From: Bacteroidota bacterium
GTDB lineage: Bacteria > Bacteroidota > Bacteroidia > Flavobacteriales > Flavobacteriaceae
Length of the DNA stretch: 64,000 nucleotides
Direction of reading: 5' to 3'
Assembly (NCBI GenBank): GCA_023446155.1
Contig: JAEXIT010000021.1
Coordinates: forward strand, 62,001 to 126,000
How positions within the stretch are numbered: position 1 is the stretch's first letter; every line of letters begins with the position of its first letter. Under the pieces are notes generated by a model. The model was not told where the DNA came from and ran no database searches. It saw only the letters and a list, made by a program, of their open reading frames with translations. The translations under genes and the position numbers were made by a program. This document shows, in pieces, positions 27,748-36,759 of the stretch.

Positions 27748-30597
27748 ATGTCACAACAAAAACGCCTTTTTCTTCTGGATGCCTACGCACTAATTTTCCG
27801 TGGGTATTATGCCTTTATTAAAAACCCACGCATCAACTCCAAAGGATTGGATACCTCGGCCGTTATGGGATTTATGAACTCCCTGATGGATGTGATTAAA
27901 AGAGAAAAACCCGGTTATCTGGCCGTTGCTTTCGACAAAGGAGGTAGCGAACTCAGAAGCCAGATGTTTCCCGAATACAAAGCCAACCGCGACGAAACGC
28001 CGGAGGCAATCAAAATAGCCGTTCCGTATATTCAGGAAATCCTGAGAGCCATGCATATCCCGATTATCGAATTACCGGGTTATGAAGCCGACGACCTTAT
28101 CGGAACCCTGGCCAAACAAGCCGAAAAAGAAGGCTATACCGTATATATGGTTACGCCCGATAAAGACTTTGCGCAATTGGTATCGGAAAACATTTTTATG
28201 TACCGACCGGCACGTATGGGGAATGACATCGAAATCTGGGGTGTTCCGCAGGTATTGGAAAAATTCGAAATCGAACGTCCGGAGCAAGTGATCGACTTTT
28301 TGGGAATGATGGGTGATGCTGTCGACAACATTCCGGGGCTTCCGGGTGTGGGCGAAAAAACCGCAAAAAAATTACTAAAAGAATACGGATCGATGGAAAA
28401 CCTTTTGGCCAATACGCATGAACTAAAAGGAAAAATGAAAGAAAACATCGAAGCCAATACCGAAAAAGGATTGTTATCCAAAACCCTGGCGACCATTTTA
28501 CTGGATTGTCCGGTGCAATTCGATGAAAAAGATTTCGAATTATCCCGTCCGGATGTCGAAAAAACCGAAGCCATTTTCCAGGAATTGGAATTCCGTAGAA
28601 TGAAAGAACAGTTTGACAAATTATTTGCCGACGGTTCCGAATTCGACGAAATCAACACCAACAATCTGGAGCCATCGGCTTCGACCGTTTCCAAAACCCG
28701 AAAAACGGTAAAAAATGAGGATCAGACGTCTTTATTTGACGACGGTCAGGTAGAAACCACCAGTACGCACAATAGTTTTTACGACACGCTGGAAAACACC
28801 AGTCACAATTACCAGATCGTACAAGGCGATTTGGGAATCCGTTTATTGGTTCAAAATCTATTGCAACAACCGGAAGTTTGTTTTGACACCGAAACGACCG
28901 GATTGGACGCTTTACATGCCGAATTGGTTGGTATTGCCTTCTCTTTCGAAAAAGGAAAAGGATTTTATGTTCCGTTCCCGGACAATCAGGAAGAAGCGAA
29001 AGCGCTATTGGAAAAACTGTTACCATTCTTCGAAAATGAAACCATCCTTAAAATAGGACAAAACCTAAAATACGATCTTAAAGTACTCGCCAATTATGGC
29101 ATTACGGTAAAAGGTCGTTTGTTCGACACCATGATTGCGCATTACCTGATCAATCCGGATATGCGTCACAATATGGATGTTTTGTCTGAAACCTATTTAA
29201 AATACGCCCCTAAATCCATCGAAACACTGATTGGTAAAAAAGGAAAAAATCAGAAATCGATGCGTGATGTCGCCATGGAAGACATCAAAGAATATGCGGT
29301 AGAAGATGCCGATGTTACGCTACAATTAAAAACGCTTTTTTCGGAAAAACTCGATAAAACCGGAACAAAAAAACTATTCGAAGATATCGAAATTCCGTTA
29401 GTAGCCGTATTGGCCGATATGGAACGCGAAGGCATCCGATTGGATGTCGACTTCCTAAAATCCTTATCTGGCGATATGGAAGGTGAAATCAAAACATTGG
29501 AACAAAAAATCTACGAAATTGCCGGAGAACATTTTAATCTGGCCTCGCCAAAACAATTGGGTGATATCCTGTTCGAAAAACTAAAAATTGGTGGCGCCAA
29601 ACAGAAAAAAACCAAAACCGGTCAGTATGCCACCGGTGAGGAAGTTTTGAGTTACCTCGCCAACGAACACGAAATTGTTCAGAGTATTCTCGACTGGCGT
29701 CAGTTGGTTAAATTAAAAAACACCTATATCGATGCGTTGCCAACACAGGTCGACAAAGACACGCAACGCGTTCATACCGATTATATGCAAACCGTTGCCG
29801 CAACCGGTCGTTTAAGTTCGAACAACCCGAACCTGCAAAACATTCCAATCCGAACCGAAAGAGGACGCCAGATTCGAAAAGCGTTTATTGCCCGTGATGA
29901 AAACTATACGTTGGTTTCTGCCGATTACTCGCAGATTGAGCTTCGTATTATCGCTGCCTTAAGCGGAGAACCGAACATGATCAAATCGTTCCAAAACGGA
30001 GAAGACATTCACGCGTCAACCGCGGCCAAAGTATTTAACGTACCGTTGGAAGCCGTAACCCGCGAACAACGTAGCCATGCCAAAACAGTAAACTTTGGAA
30101 TCATCTATGGTGTTTCGGCATTCGGATTAAGCAACCAAACGTCGCTAAGCCGTTCGGAAAGCAAAGAACTAATCGACGCCTACTACCAAACCTATCCGCG
30201 ACTCAAAGCCTATATTCAGGAACAAATGGAATGGGCGCGCGAGCATGGATACGTACAAACCGTATTAGGGCGCCGTCGTTATTTAAAAGACATCAACTCC
30301 GCCAATGCTGTAGTTCGTGGAGCGGCCGAGCGAAATGCGGTTAACGCTCCGATACAAGGAAGCGCGGCCGACATCATCAAGATTGCCATGATCAATATTC
30401 ACAAACGATTGATCGCCGAAAACTGGAAAAGTAAGATGTTGCTACAGGTACACGATGAGCTTGTGTTTGACGTTCACAACAGCGAACTGGAACGCATTCA
30501 GCCTATGATTAAACACGAAATGGAAGAGGCCTTTAAACTGGATGTACCGTTGGAAGTGGAGTTAGGACATGGAAAAGACTGGCTTCAGGCGCATTAA
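27748..30597 (+). CDS. polA: DNA polymerase I
   Basis: 949 residues. Three domains in order: the 5'-3' exonuclease (about 1-290; LLDAYALIFRGYYAF, GYEADDLIGTLA, TPDKDFAQLV, GLPGVGEKTA), a 3'-5' proofreading exonuclease (about 355-545) with the DEDD acidic residues intact (CFDTETTGL, IGQNLKYDL, DTMIAHYL) and the family A polymerase (about 560-949) with DYSQIELRI (motif A), RSHAKTVNFGIIYGVSAFGL (O-helix) and VHDELVFD (motif C). It fills gaps in repair and Okazaki fragment processing. A TATTTTTA at 27720 may be the promoter -7 element. Confidence 0.98.
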   Translation: MSQQKRLFLLDAYALIFRGYYAFIKNPRINSKGLDTSAVMGFMNSLMDVIKREKPGYLAVAFDKGGSELRSQMFPEYKANRDETPEAIKIAVPYIQEILRAMHIPIIELPGYEADDLIGTLAKQAEKEGYTVYMVTPDKDFAQLVSENIFMYRPARMGNDIEIWGVPQVLEKFEIERPEQVIDFLGMMGDAVDNIPGLPGVGEKTAKKLLKEYGSMENLLANTHELKGKMKENIEANTEKGLLSKTLATILLDCPVQFDEKDFELSRPDVEKTEAIFQELEFRRMKEQFDKLFADGSEFDEINTNNLEPSASTVSKTRKTVKNEDQTSLFDDGQVETTSTHNSFYDTLENTSHNYQIVQGDLGIRLLVQNLLQQPEVCFDTETTGLDALHAELVGIAFSFEKGKGFYVPFPDNQEEAKALLEKLLPFFENETILKIGQNLKYDLKVLANYGITVKGRLFDTMIAHYLINPDMRHNMDVLSETYLKYAPKSIETLIGKKGKNQKSMRDVAMEDIKEYAVEDADVTLQLKTLFSEKLDKTGTKKLFEDIEIPLVAVLADMEREGIRLDVDFLKSLSGDMEGEIKTLEQKIYEIAGEHFNLASPKQLGDILFEKLKIGGAKQKKTKTGQYATGEEVLSYLANEHEIVQSILDWRQLVKLKNTYIDALPTQVDKDTQRVHTDYMQTVAATGRLSSNNPNLQNIPIRTERGRQIRKAFIARDENYTLVSADYSQIELRIIAALSGEPNMIKSFQNGEDIHASTAAKVFNVPLEAVTREQRSHAKTVNFGIIYGVSAFGLSNQTSLSRSESKELIDAYYQTYPRLKAYIQEQMEWAREHGYVQTVLGRRRYLKDINSANAVVRGAAERNAVNAPIQGSAADIIKIAMINIHKRLIAENWKSKMLLQVHDELVFDVHNSELERIQPMIKHEMEEAFKLDVPLEVELGHGKDWLQAH

Positions 30598-30660
30598 TCA
30601 TTTAAAAAACAATTTGTTATCTCTTTTTATATCATATTTATAAAAATTTAATATCAATCC

Positions 30661-30718
30661 AAAGATTTTGCTAATTTTAAATCGTCCAATCTGACCTTTT
30701 ATTAATAGCAAAATCTTT
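30661..30718. promoter_or_regulatory. 13-bp inverted repeat before the radical SAM operon
   Basis: AAAGATTTTGCTA (30661-30673) and TAGCAAAATCTTT (30706-30718) are perfect inverted copies 32 bp apart, ending 4 bp before the TTG start at 30723. It could end polA transcripts, bind a regulator, or fold over the translation start. Confidence 0.5.
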
Positions 30719-30722
30719 TGTT

Positions 30723-31634
30723 TTGAAGATATTAAAGCCGATTCTGTATTTCTCTATTTTCAACCATCCTTTAAAATTAGAGGAAGTCTATTCCTTCTCC
30801 GATCACGAGAGCAGAACGGATTTTGACCTCGAAATCGAGCAGGCTTTACAACAAGGCATTATCCTCAAAACCGATAGCTATTACCACACCAACCTGACGA
30901 CTCCCGAACATATCCAACGTAGGGAAACCGGTAACCGAAATGCGGAAAAGGCTTTGGAAAAGGCACAGAAAAAAGCACAGTTTATTACCTCCTGGTTTCC
31001 ATTTGTCGAAGCCGTTGCCATCTCCGGATCGTTATCCAAAGGTTATTTCGACAGTAAATCGGACATCGATTATTTTATCATCAGTAAACCGGGTTATTTA
31101 TGGACCTGTCGAACGTGTCTGGTGTTGTACAAAAAATTATTCCTCTTTAATTCCCGGAAATATTTCTGTATGAATTACTTTATTACCGCGGATAATCTGG
31201 AAATCGAAGAAAAAAATCGTTTTACAGCTACAGAAATTGTAACTTTAATTCCATTATACGGAAAAGAAAAACTCACTGCTTTTTTTGAAAGCAACGAATG
31301 GGTACATTCCTTTTTCCCAAATAAAACCCGAACGGATAAAGACAGCATTCGTCCGATAACAAAGAAAAAAGTGACGGCAGCTTTCGAGCGTTTTTTATCC
31401 GGTTCGTTTGGCCGCAAAATAGAACAGTTGACCTTTAGAACTACTTTTTGGTTTTGGAAATTAAAATTCGAACGAAAACTGGCTTCCGAATTTTCAATTG
31501 CCTTTAAATCCTCAAAAAGAGTATCCAAGCACCATCCGTCCAATTTCCAGAAAAGAATCATTGATGCTTTAAACCGGAAATACGACGACCTCAACGCTAC
31601 GCATCATATTCAGTTAACCAAAGAACATGTCTGA
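30723..31634 (+). CDS. Nucleotidyltransferase-fold protein
   Basis: 303 residues. The start is TTG at 30723 because no ATG occurs near the N-terminus. The N-terminal 90 residues look like a helical/winged region (KPILYFSIFNHPLKLEEVYSF). The nucleotidyltransferase motif GS-x10-D-x-D is seen at 102-116 (GSLSKGYFDSKSDIDYFII, with D114 and D116), the metal-binding site of the polymerase-beta superfamily. The C-terminal third is basic. It is the first gene of a seven-gene operon and overlaps the next gene by 8 bp. Substrate unknown: it could transfer a nucleotide to a sugar, a small molecule or a protein. Confidence 0.75.
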   Translation: MKILKPILYFSIFNHPLKLEEVYSFSDHESRTDFDLEIEQALQQGIILKTDSYYHTNLTTPEHIQRRETGNRNAEKALEKAQKKAQFITSWFPFVEAVAISGSLSKGYFDSKSDIDYFIISKPGYLWTCRTCLVLYKKLFLFNSRKYFCMNYFITADNLEIEEKNRFTATEIVTLIPLYGKEKLTAFFESNEWVHSFFPNKTRTDKDSIRPITKKKVTAAFERFLSGSFGRKIEQLTFRTTFWFWKLKFERKLASEFSIAFKSSKRVSKHHPSNFQKRIIDALNRKYDDLNATHHIQLTKEHV

Positions 31635-33084
31635 TATTTTATTTTCACATTCGTACTACTACCGGCTCGATCCAAAGCAATGGAAAAACCATACCCCTTT
31701 TCCGCCTTTAGGAACGCTCTATGCTGCGTCGTTGTTACGCGAAAACGGCTATCAGGTCGATTTGTTCGACACCAATCTGTTGGACAATCCGCATGCCATT
31801 ACCGAAAAACTGGAAAAGAGTTCGCCGCGCTATCTGGTGATCTATGACGACGGTTTTAATTACCTGACCAAAATGTGTCTGACCAATATGCGGGAAGCCT
31901 GTTTTGAGATGATCGCTATCGGAAAACAACATCAGTGTAGCATTATTGTATGCAGTTCCGATTCCACCGATCAATATCCGAAATACCTGGATAAAGGCGC
32001 CGACTATATTTTACAAGGCGAAGGCGAAGCCAGTCTTTTGGAACTGATCAATACCTTAGAAAACAAAACATCCGTTACAACGATTAGCGGAATTATTTAT
32101 ACCGATCCGAACACCAATCAAATTCGGATAAACCCCAAACGTCCGATTCTGCAAAATCTGGACGAATTGCCACTTCCCGCCTGGGATTTAGTCGACATCG
32201 ATTCGTATAAAGCCCAATGGCAAAAAAGCGGTCAGCCGTTTACGCTGAATATCGCCACCACACGCGGTTGCCCGTACAAATGCAACTGGTGCGCCAAACC
32301 GATCTACGGAAATCGTTACAACGCCCATTCGCCGGATTATATCGTAAAACAAATTGCCCACCTGAAGTCCGCATTTGGTGTAACCCGATTCTGGATGTGC
32401 GACGATATTTTCGGATTAAAACCCAACTGGGTACAGGAATTCGGAAAACTATTGGACGAACAACAGCTATCGATCCGTTACTATATCCAAAGTCGCGCCG
32501 ACTTACTTTTAAAAGAAGACACCATTGCCGTATTGGCTCGCACCGGATTGGAAGAAGTCTGGATTGGCGCCGAAAGTGCTTCCCAAAAAATTCTCGACGC
32601 GATGGACAAAGGCACCACGGTAGCTCAGATTTATGAAGCCACCCGTTTGTTAAAAAAGAACCACGTTCGAGTTGCTTTTTTCCTGCAATTCGGATATCTG
32701 ACCGAAGATCAGGACGACATTCAAAAAACCATTGCCATGGTCAAAGAACTGTTGCCCGACAATATCGGGATTTCAGTTTCCTATCCGTTACCGGGCACCA
32801 AATTTTACGACAAGGTAAAAGAAGACCTCAAACAAAAAGCCAACTGGACCGATTCGGACGATTTGGACATGATGTTTCAAGGCACCTATACCTCCGACTA
32901 TTATCGCAAATTACAGCGATTGGTTCACAAAGAATACCGTATCAGTCAGGGGATTTATTTTTTAAAAAACCTGTTTCGCGATCCGGTACGAACAGACAAA
33001 TTAAAATCCATTCTCAAACTGGGTTATTATATTCCGAGTGCCGGAATCGACCGTTATCAGATCAAAGCTTTAGCAAAACCATGA
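31627..33084 (+). CDS. B12-binding-type radical SAM protein 1
   Basis: 485 residues. The N-terminal 170 residues form a Rossmann-like B12-binding-type domain (PFPPLGTLYAASLLRENGYQV, then ADYILQGEGEASLLELI). The radical SAM core follows with C215-x3-C219-x2-C222 in TTRGCPYKCNWC, and the later segments GLEEVWIGAESASQKILDAMDKG and AFFLQFGYLTEDQDDI. Class B enzymes of this type methylate or rearrange carbon centres in lipids, antibiotics and pigments. The canonical DxHxxG cobalamin-ligand motif is not obvious, so cofactor use is uncertain. It overlaps the preceding gene by 8 bp and the following by 4 bp. Confidence 0.88.
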   Translation: MSDILFSHSYYYRLDPKQWKNHTPFPPLGTLYAASLLRENGYQVDLFDTNLLDNPHAITEKLEKSSPRYLVIYDDGFNYLTKMCLTNMREACFEMIAIGKQHQCSIIVCSSDSTDQYPKYLDKGADYILQGEGEASLLELINTLENKTSVTTISGIIYTDPNTNQIRINPKRPILQNLDELPLPAWDLVDIDSYKAQWQKSGQPFTLNIATTRGCPYKCNWCAKPIYGNRYNAHSPDYIVKQIAHLKSAFGVTRFWMCDDIFGLKPNWVQEFGKLLDEQQLSIRYYIQSRADLLLKEDTIAVLARTGLEEVWIGAESASQKILDAMDKGTTVAQIYEATRLLKKNHVRVAFFLQFGYLTEDQDDIQKTIAMVKELLPDNIGISVSYPLPGTKFYDKVKEDLKQKANWTDSDDLDMMFQGTYTSDYYRKLQRLVHKEYRISQGIYFLKNLFRDPVRTDKLKSILKLGYYIPSAGIDRYQIKALAKP

Positions 33085-33863
33085 ATGCCTCTTTCGACAT
33101 AGCCGCAGCGACGTACGACCAGACGTTTACCCATACGGTAATCGGCCGGTTGCAACGCGATTTGGTCTATCGTCATATGACGGAAGCACTACAGAATAGT
33201 ACGATCCGCTCTATATTGGAAATCAACTGCGGAACGGGCGAAGACGCGCTTTGGTTATCCGAACAAGGCTATCAGGTAACCGCCACCGATATTTCGGAAC
33301 AAATGATTCTCACAGCTCGGCAAAAAGATACAATCGGAACGATTACTTTCCGTCAGGCGGATATCAATACGCTTCCCGCTACGTTTCCAAATAAGACGTT
33401 CGATGCAATTTTTTCCGATTTTGGCGGACTTAATTGTCTTTCCGAACCGGAACTTAAAGCCTTTTTCGAAAATGCCAATCGGTTGCTAACATCAAACGGT
33501 CGGTTATTTTTAGTGATCATGCCAAAAAACACCGTATGGGAACAGTTTTATTTTCTGCTAAAAGGTCAATGGAAAACAGCCTTCCGTCGTAAACGCGAAA
33601 AAGCAATCGCCAATGTCGACGGAGAAGCGGTGACGACCTATTATTACAATCCATCCGACATCAAACAAATGGCACAACGCCATTTTACCATAAGCGAACT
33701 AAAACCCATTGGTTTTTTTATTCCGCCCTCCTACCTGGAACCCTTTGTAAAAAACAAAAAACGCGTAACTGCCGTTTTGGGTTCTTTGGAAAACACTATT
33801 CGAAACCTTCGATTCCTGTCACGTTATTCCGATCACTATTTTATTGCTTTGGAGAAAAGATGA
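33081..33863 (+). CDS. Class I SAM-dependent methyltransferase
   Basis: 260 residues. The Rossmann motif I is ILEINCGTGEDALWLSEQGY (near 49-68), followed by VTATDISEQMILTARQ (motif for the adenosine-ribose Asp) and DAIFSDFGGLNCL (motif IV area). The C-terminal half is larger than minimal and contains FIPPSYLEPFVK. It should methylate a small molecule; the substrate is unknown. It is translationally coupled on both sides through 4-bp ATGA overlaps with the two flanking radical SAM genes, which suggests the three products act on the same intermediate. Confidence 0.88.
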   Translation: MNASFDIAAATYDQTFTHTVIGRLQRDLVYRHMTEALQNSTIRSILEINCGTGEDALWLSEQGYQVTATDISEQMILTARQKDTIGTITFRQADINTLPATFPNKTFDAIFSDFGGLNCLSEPELKAFFENANRLLTSNGRLFLVIMPKNTVWEQFYFLLKGQWKTAFRRKREKAIANVDGEAVTTYYYNPSDIKQMAQRHFTISELKPIGFFIPPSYLEPFVKNKKRVTAVLGSLENTIRNLRFLSRYSDHYFIALEKR

Positions 33864-35251
33864 GTATACTGCTGACACACGGATATTATATATCGGATGA
33901 TCCGAAGGAGCAAAAGATCATGAAGCCCTATCCGCCATTGGGATTGCTTTATATTTCGGGTTATTTGCTGGAACGGAATATTCCGAATGCGGTTTACGAT
34001 AGTACGTTTTATTCCCAACAGGAACAACTGGATTATATCATTGAAATGCAACCCGATGTGATTGCGATTTACACCAACCTGATGACCAAAGTTGAGGTAA
34101 TCCGATTGATCCGAATGCTAAATACCGAGCCTCGTTACGGTTTTCCGAAAATCATTTTGGGTGGACCCGACGTGACGTATAATTGCGAAAATTATCTGAA
34201 TGCCGGTGCCGATTTTCTGATCATAGGCGAAGGCGAAGAAACGACTTACCAGCTTTATCAGGCCATTATGGAACAGTCGGATTATACGGCTGTAGATGGT
34301 ATTGCTTTTTTCGACAATGGTAAGCTGATCAAAACAAAAGCCAGAACCAAATTCAAGGAATTGGACGAACTTCCGTTACCCAACCGGAAAGCGGCTCCGA
34401 TCGAAAAATATTTACAAACCTGGAAAACGAATCACGGGAAAAGCTCGATGACGATTTCCACGCAACGCGGCTGTCCGTATACCTGCAAATGGTGTAGCAC
34501 GGCAGTCTACGGTCAGAGTTACCGCAGAAGACCGGCACAACAGGTGGCAGCCGAAATGCGCCTTTTAAAAGACCAATACAACCCGGACACACTTTGGTTT
34601 GTAGACGACGTATTTACCGTGAGTCATAAATGGCTAACGGAATTCCATAAAGAAGTAATCGCGCAAGATGCGCAAATTCCATTCGAATGCATTACCCGTG
34701 CCGAACGACTGAACGATGCCATTCTGCAACTTTTAAAAGAAGCCGGCTGTTATCGGATCTGGATTGGCGCGGAAAGCGGTTCCCAGAAAATCATTGACCT
34801 GATGGATCGTCGAGTGGATGTCTCGGTTGTAAAGCAAGCCATTCAAAAAACCAATGCGCTTGGGATCGAAACCGGAACGTTTATCATGGTGGGCTATCCC
34901 GGCGAAACTGAAGACGATATTCATCAAACCATTCAATACCTGAAAGAAGCCAACCCTACGGAATATACCATTACCGTAGCCTATCCGATTAAAGGCACTT
35001 CTTTGTATGACGAAGTGGAAAGTCGGATCACCGTACAACCCGATTGGGAAACCTCAACCGACCGTCAGATTGATTTTAAAAGAACCTATTCCCGTAAGTT
35101 TTACGATTATGCCGTAAGCAAAGTTGTAAACGAAGTGGAATTTTACCGGGAACGGATCAAAACCGAAAACCGGAATCCTATCAAAATACTGAAATTAAAA
35201 ACCAAATCCATTTTGGCCAGCGGCCTGATGCGGATTAGTAAACAGTTATAG
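33860..35251 (+). CDS. B12-binding-type radical SAM protein 2
   Basis: 463 residues, paralogous to the product of 31627-33084. N-terminal B12-binding-type domain (MKPYPPLGLLYISGYLLER, IILGGPDVTYNCENYLNAGADFL split over about residues 24-120), radical SAM core with C205-x3-C209-x2-C212 (QRGCPYTCKWC), then GCYRIWIGAESGSQKIIDLMDR and MVGYPGETEDDI. It has the GGPD turn that the first copy lacks. Shared start, length and C-terminal layout with copy 1 suggest gene duplication within the pathway. Overlaps the methyltransferase by 4 bp and is followed after 2 bp by a membrane protein gene. Confidence 0.88.
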   Translation: MSILLTHGYYISDDPKEQKIMKPYPPLGLLYISGYLLERNIPNAVYDSTFYSQQEQLDYIIEMQPDVIAIYTNLMTKVEVIRLIRMLNTEPRYGFPKIILGGPDVTYNCENYLNAGADFLIIGEGEETTYQLYQAIMEQSDYTAVDGIAFFDNGKLIKTKARTKFKELDELPLPNRKAAPIEKYLQTWKTNHGKSSMTISTQRGCPYTCKWCSTAVYGQSYRRRPAQQVAAEMRLLKDQYNPDTLWFVDDVFTVSHKWLTEFHKEVIAQDAQIPFECITRAERLNDAILQLLKEAGCYRIWIGAESGSQKIIDLMDRRVDVSVVKQAIQKTNALGIETGTFIMVGYPGETEDDIHQTIQYLKEANPTEYTITVAYPIKGTSLYDEVESRITVQPDWETSTDRQIDFKRTYSRKFYDYAVSKVVNEVEFYRERIKTENRNPIKILKLKTKSILASGLMRISKQL

Positions 35252-35253
35252 CG

Positions 35254-36759
35254 ATGAACCAACCGGCCGAAAAGAAATACTTCATTTTTATCACCCTGCT
35301 TTATTTTACGATAAGCCTGCTGGGTATTTTACATCATGAACTATGGCTGGACGAAGCGCATCATTGGTTATTGGCGTTGGACAGCGGTTCTTTTTCGGAG
35401 CTGTTTTACAACATGCGCCACGAAGGCCATCCGATGATCTGGAATATCCTATTGTTTTTACTTACCCGAATCACCGACAATCCGTTTTGGATGCAATTCC
35501 TACATATACTTTTATCCACGCTAACGGTTGGCATTTTTCTACGGAAATCGCCTTTTTCGACGCTTTTTAAAGTACTGTTTGTCTTTGGTTATTTTATGTT
35601 GTTCGAATACAACCTCATCAGTCGGAATTATATTTTGGGCTTATTATTCCTGTTTCTGGCTTTGGGCATATACCGTCAACGGAAGGAAAAATTCCTGCTC
35701 TACGCCTTTTGGCTCGCATTGGCCGCCAATATCCACCTGATGTTTACCGTAATTAGTCTGGCGCTACTTTTTTTATTTACCCTTGAAAACAAGAAAAACA
35801 TACTCCGCTACACTAGCGGTTACCTGATTTTTACTGTGGGACTTTTTGTATTGGTCTTACAATTATTCCCATCTATCGACAGCATCTTCCTTACGCGAAC
35901 ACAGGACATTCCGATATACGAACGCTTTTCGAAAGGTTTTATCTCGCTTTTTAAAGGATGGATCACGATACCCGATTTCCGAACCATTCATTTTTGGAAC
36001 TCCAACTTATTGATCAACTATAGCAAACCGATCTCGGCCGCCATCGGGTTGTTGTTATACGGACTTCCGCTATTGTTTTTTTACAAACGGAAAGCCACTT
36101 TGTTGTTTACCTACACCGCCTTATTTGGCGTACAATGTTTTTTCTTTATTACCCAATTGGGCGCTACCCGTTTTGACGGGATTAACTATATCATATTGAT
36201 CACCGCATTATGGATGGATCATTATCATGTTTATCGCATCCGAAACAACATCAATCGGGATTTTGCACGGAGAACAATCCTCTATTTATTGTTATTCATC
36301 CAATTCAGCAGCGGAATCATCGCTTATCTATACGACTATTGGAAACCCTTTTCGTCCGGAAAACAGGTAGCCGCTTATCTGGCACAGCAGCGTTTATCGG
36401 ATCTGGAAACGGTCACCCAATTTTGCGAAGGAACCATTATCGCTCCTTATCTGGAAAAGCGTCCGTTTTTTCTATGTACCAACCGAAAACAAGGACTTTG
36501 CAATTGGGAACAAAACTGCAATACCGACATAACCGATGATGAACTTATAACCTTACTCGCAACGCATAGTGAACAAAACAGCGATTTTATTTTTATTACG
36601 TCGCGGAATATCATCAGAAGACCGAAAATTCCATTTCATCTCAAAAAACTAACCCATTTGCAGCCTTGTATTGTCCGAAACACAAATTATTATATCTACC
36701 ACATCACCCGCATTGTTACCAAACCAGTCCCGCATGAAAAAACTATTGCTCGTTTTTAG
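35254..36759 (+). CDS. GT-C superfamily membrane glycosyltransferase (ArnT/PMT-like)
   Basis: 501 residues with about ten to twelve membrane helices in the first 350 residues. After the first helix the extracytoplasmic loop has LWLDEAHHWLLAL (near residues 30-42); the Asp-Glu pair in this place is the hallmark of GT-C enzymes that use lipid-phosphate sugars. The C-terminal soluble part (about 370-501) has several cysteines (FLCTNRKQGLCNWEQNC). It would transfer a sugar from a polyprenyl-phosphate carrier, which the GT2 enzyme three genes on could supply. Its start is 2 bp after the radical SAM stop and its end overlaps the lipoprotein gene by 26 bp. Confidence 0.75.
   Translation: MNQPAEKKYFIFITLLYFTISLLGILHHELWLDEAHHWLLALDSGSFSELFYNMRHEGHPMIWNILLFLLTRITDNPFWMQFLHILLSTLTVGIFLRKSPFSTLFKVLFVFGYFMLFEYNLISRNYILGLLFLFLALGIYRQRKEKFLLYAFWLALAANIHLMFTVISLALLFLFTLENKKNILRYTSGYLIFTVGLFVLVLQLFPSIDSIFLTRTQDIPIYERFSKGFISLFKGWITIPDFRTIHFWNSNLLINYSKPISAAIGLLLYGLPLLFFYKRKATLLFTYTALFGVQCFFFITQLGATRFDGINYIILITALWMDHYHVYRIRNNINRDFARRTILYLLLFIQFSSGIIAYLYDYWKPFSSGKQVAAYLAQQRLSDLETVTQFCEGTIIAPYLEKRPFFLCTNRKQGLCNWEQNCNTDITDDELITLLATHSEQNSDFIFITSRNIIRRPKIPFHLKKLTHLQPCIVRNTNYYIYHITRIVTKPVPHEKTIARF

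Noticed and set aside
36671..36733. Upstream start for the CxxCH lipoprotein gene
   Set aside because: It would add 21 residues before a clear lipoprotein signal; ATG at 36734 is better.
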